From Flavobacterium sp. 270 (GTDB lineage Bacteria > Bacteroidota > Bacteroidia > Flavobacteriales > Flavobacteriaceae): 64,000 nt of DNA. Below the pieces are notes generated by a model. The model did not search any database and was not told where the DNA came from. It saw only the letters and a list, made by a program, of their open reading frames with translations. The position numbers and the translations under genes are program-made. Position 1 is the first letter of the stretch, and each line of letters opens with the position of its first letter. Positions 63,941-64,000 of the stretch are shown piece after piece. The DNA is taken from positions 356,505 to 420,504 of the forward strand of contig NZ_SODM01000006.1 of assembly GCF_004368785.1 (NCBI RefSeq). Direction: 5' to 3'.

Positions 63941-64000
63941 TGAAACCTGAAACCTGAAACCTGAAACCTGAAACCTGAAACCTGAAACCTGAAACCTGAA
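63941..64000 (+). repeat. Tandem 7-base repeat TGAAACC
   Basis: About 8.6 copies of TGAAACC to the window end; it continues outside. The same unit forms the hairpin at 55027. Confidence 0.85.

Noticed and set aside
1..64000. CRISPR arrays, rRNA operons and insertion sequences with terminal repeats
   Set aside because: I looked for regular spacer-repeat arrays, rRNA cores and transposase genes and saw none.

Overview
The window reads as a Bacteroidota genome, most likely Flavobacterium or a close relative. The support is AT-rich DNA with almost no Shine-Dalgarno sites, the flavobacterial -7 promoter element TAnnTTTG in front of many genes, SusC/TonB-type and 'CarboxypepD_reg' outer-membrane proteins, DUF6520, DUF3872/TraQ, a CTnDOT-type tra operon and a Bacteroidota-type initiator tRNA. 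Species cannot be fixed from the sequence alone.

Layout. (a) 1-33 kb is an accessory stress/signalling region. It holds an FNR-type regulator with a perfect TTGAT-N4-ATCAA box before a short-chain dehydrogenase, and five intact receiver-only response regulators (3625, 9435, 14951, 17257 minus, 31569). It also has two soluble multi-PAS histidine kinases (1366 and 687 aa), an orphan CheB-like methylesterase, a YciF-type ferritin-like protein, CinA, MscS, LigD, DUF3606 and DUF1810 proteins. A DNA-damage block follows: SRAP/YedK peptidase, then dinB-dnaE2. Neither kinase nor any receiver carries a DNA-binding output domain, so signalling must run through protein-protein contacts. (b) 32-35.7 kb holds three decayed paralogues of genes found intact upstream, a MauE-like membrane protein with a DUF6520 partner, and a truncated S9 peptidase. 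(c) At about 35,710 an abrupt junction cuts both the S9 peptidase and a traG gene. From there to about 49 kb lies a remnant of a conjugative transposon: traI-J-K-x-L-M-N-O-Q, a sigma-region-4-like protein, and on the other strand an ssb-DUF932-PRTRC operon. (d) 49.4-54 kb has a decayed and an intact DUF1254/DUF1214 lipoprotein gene, then a large serine recombinase whose frame runs through the terminator and into the antisense of an initiator tRNA. (e) 54-64 kb looks like core chromosome: era, der, an outer-membrane beta-barrel protein, a DUF2490 protein, a TonB-dependent receptor and an Rrf2 regulator, separated by strong hairpin terminators and flavobacterial interspersed repeats.

The left 33 kb is rich in broken genes. 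Four carry single-base frameshifts (SnoaL, mscS, a 729-codon unknown, ligD) and two carry one in-frame TAG (DUF6766, a 148-codon unknown). Genes in 54-64 kb are all intact. This may be real decay of an accessory region or uncorrected consensus error; only reads can tell.

The most interesting items are the receiver/multi-PAS/CheB set with near-leaderless promoters, the recombinase-tRNA overlap, the palindromes over the dinB-dnaE2 promoter, the chimeric junction at 35,710, and the sigma-4/alpha-CTD-like protein next to the tra operon.
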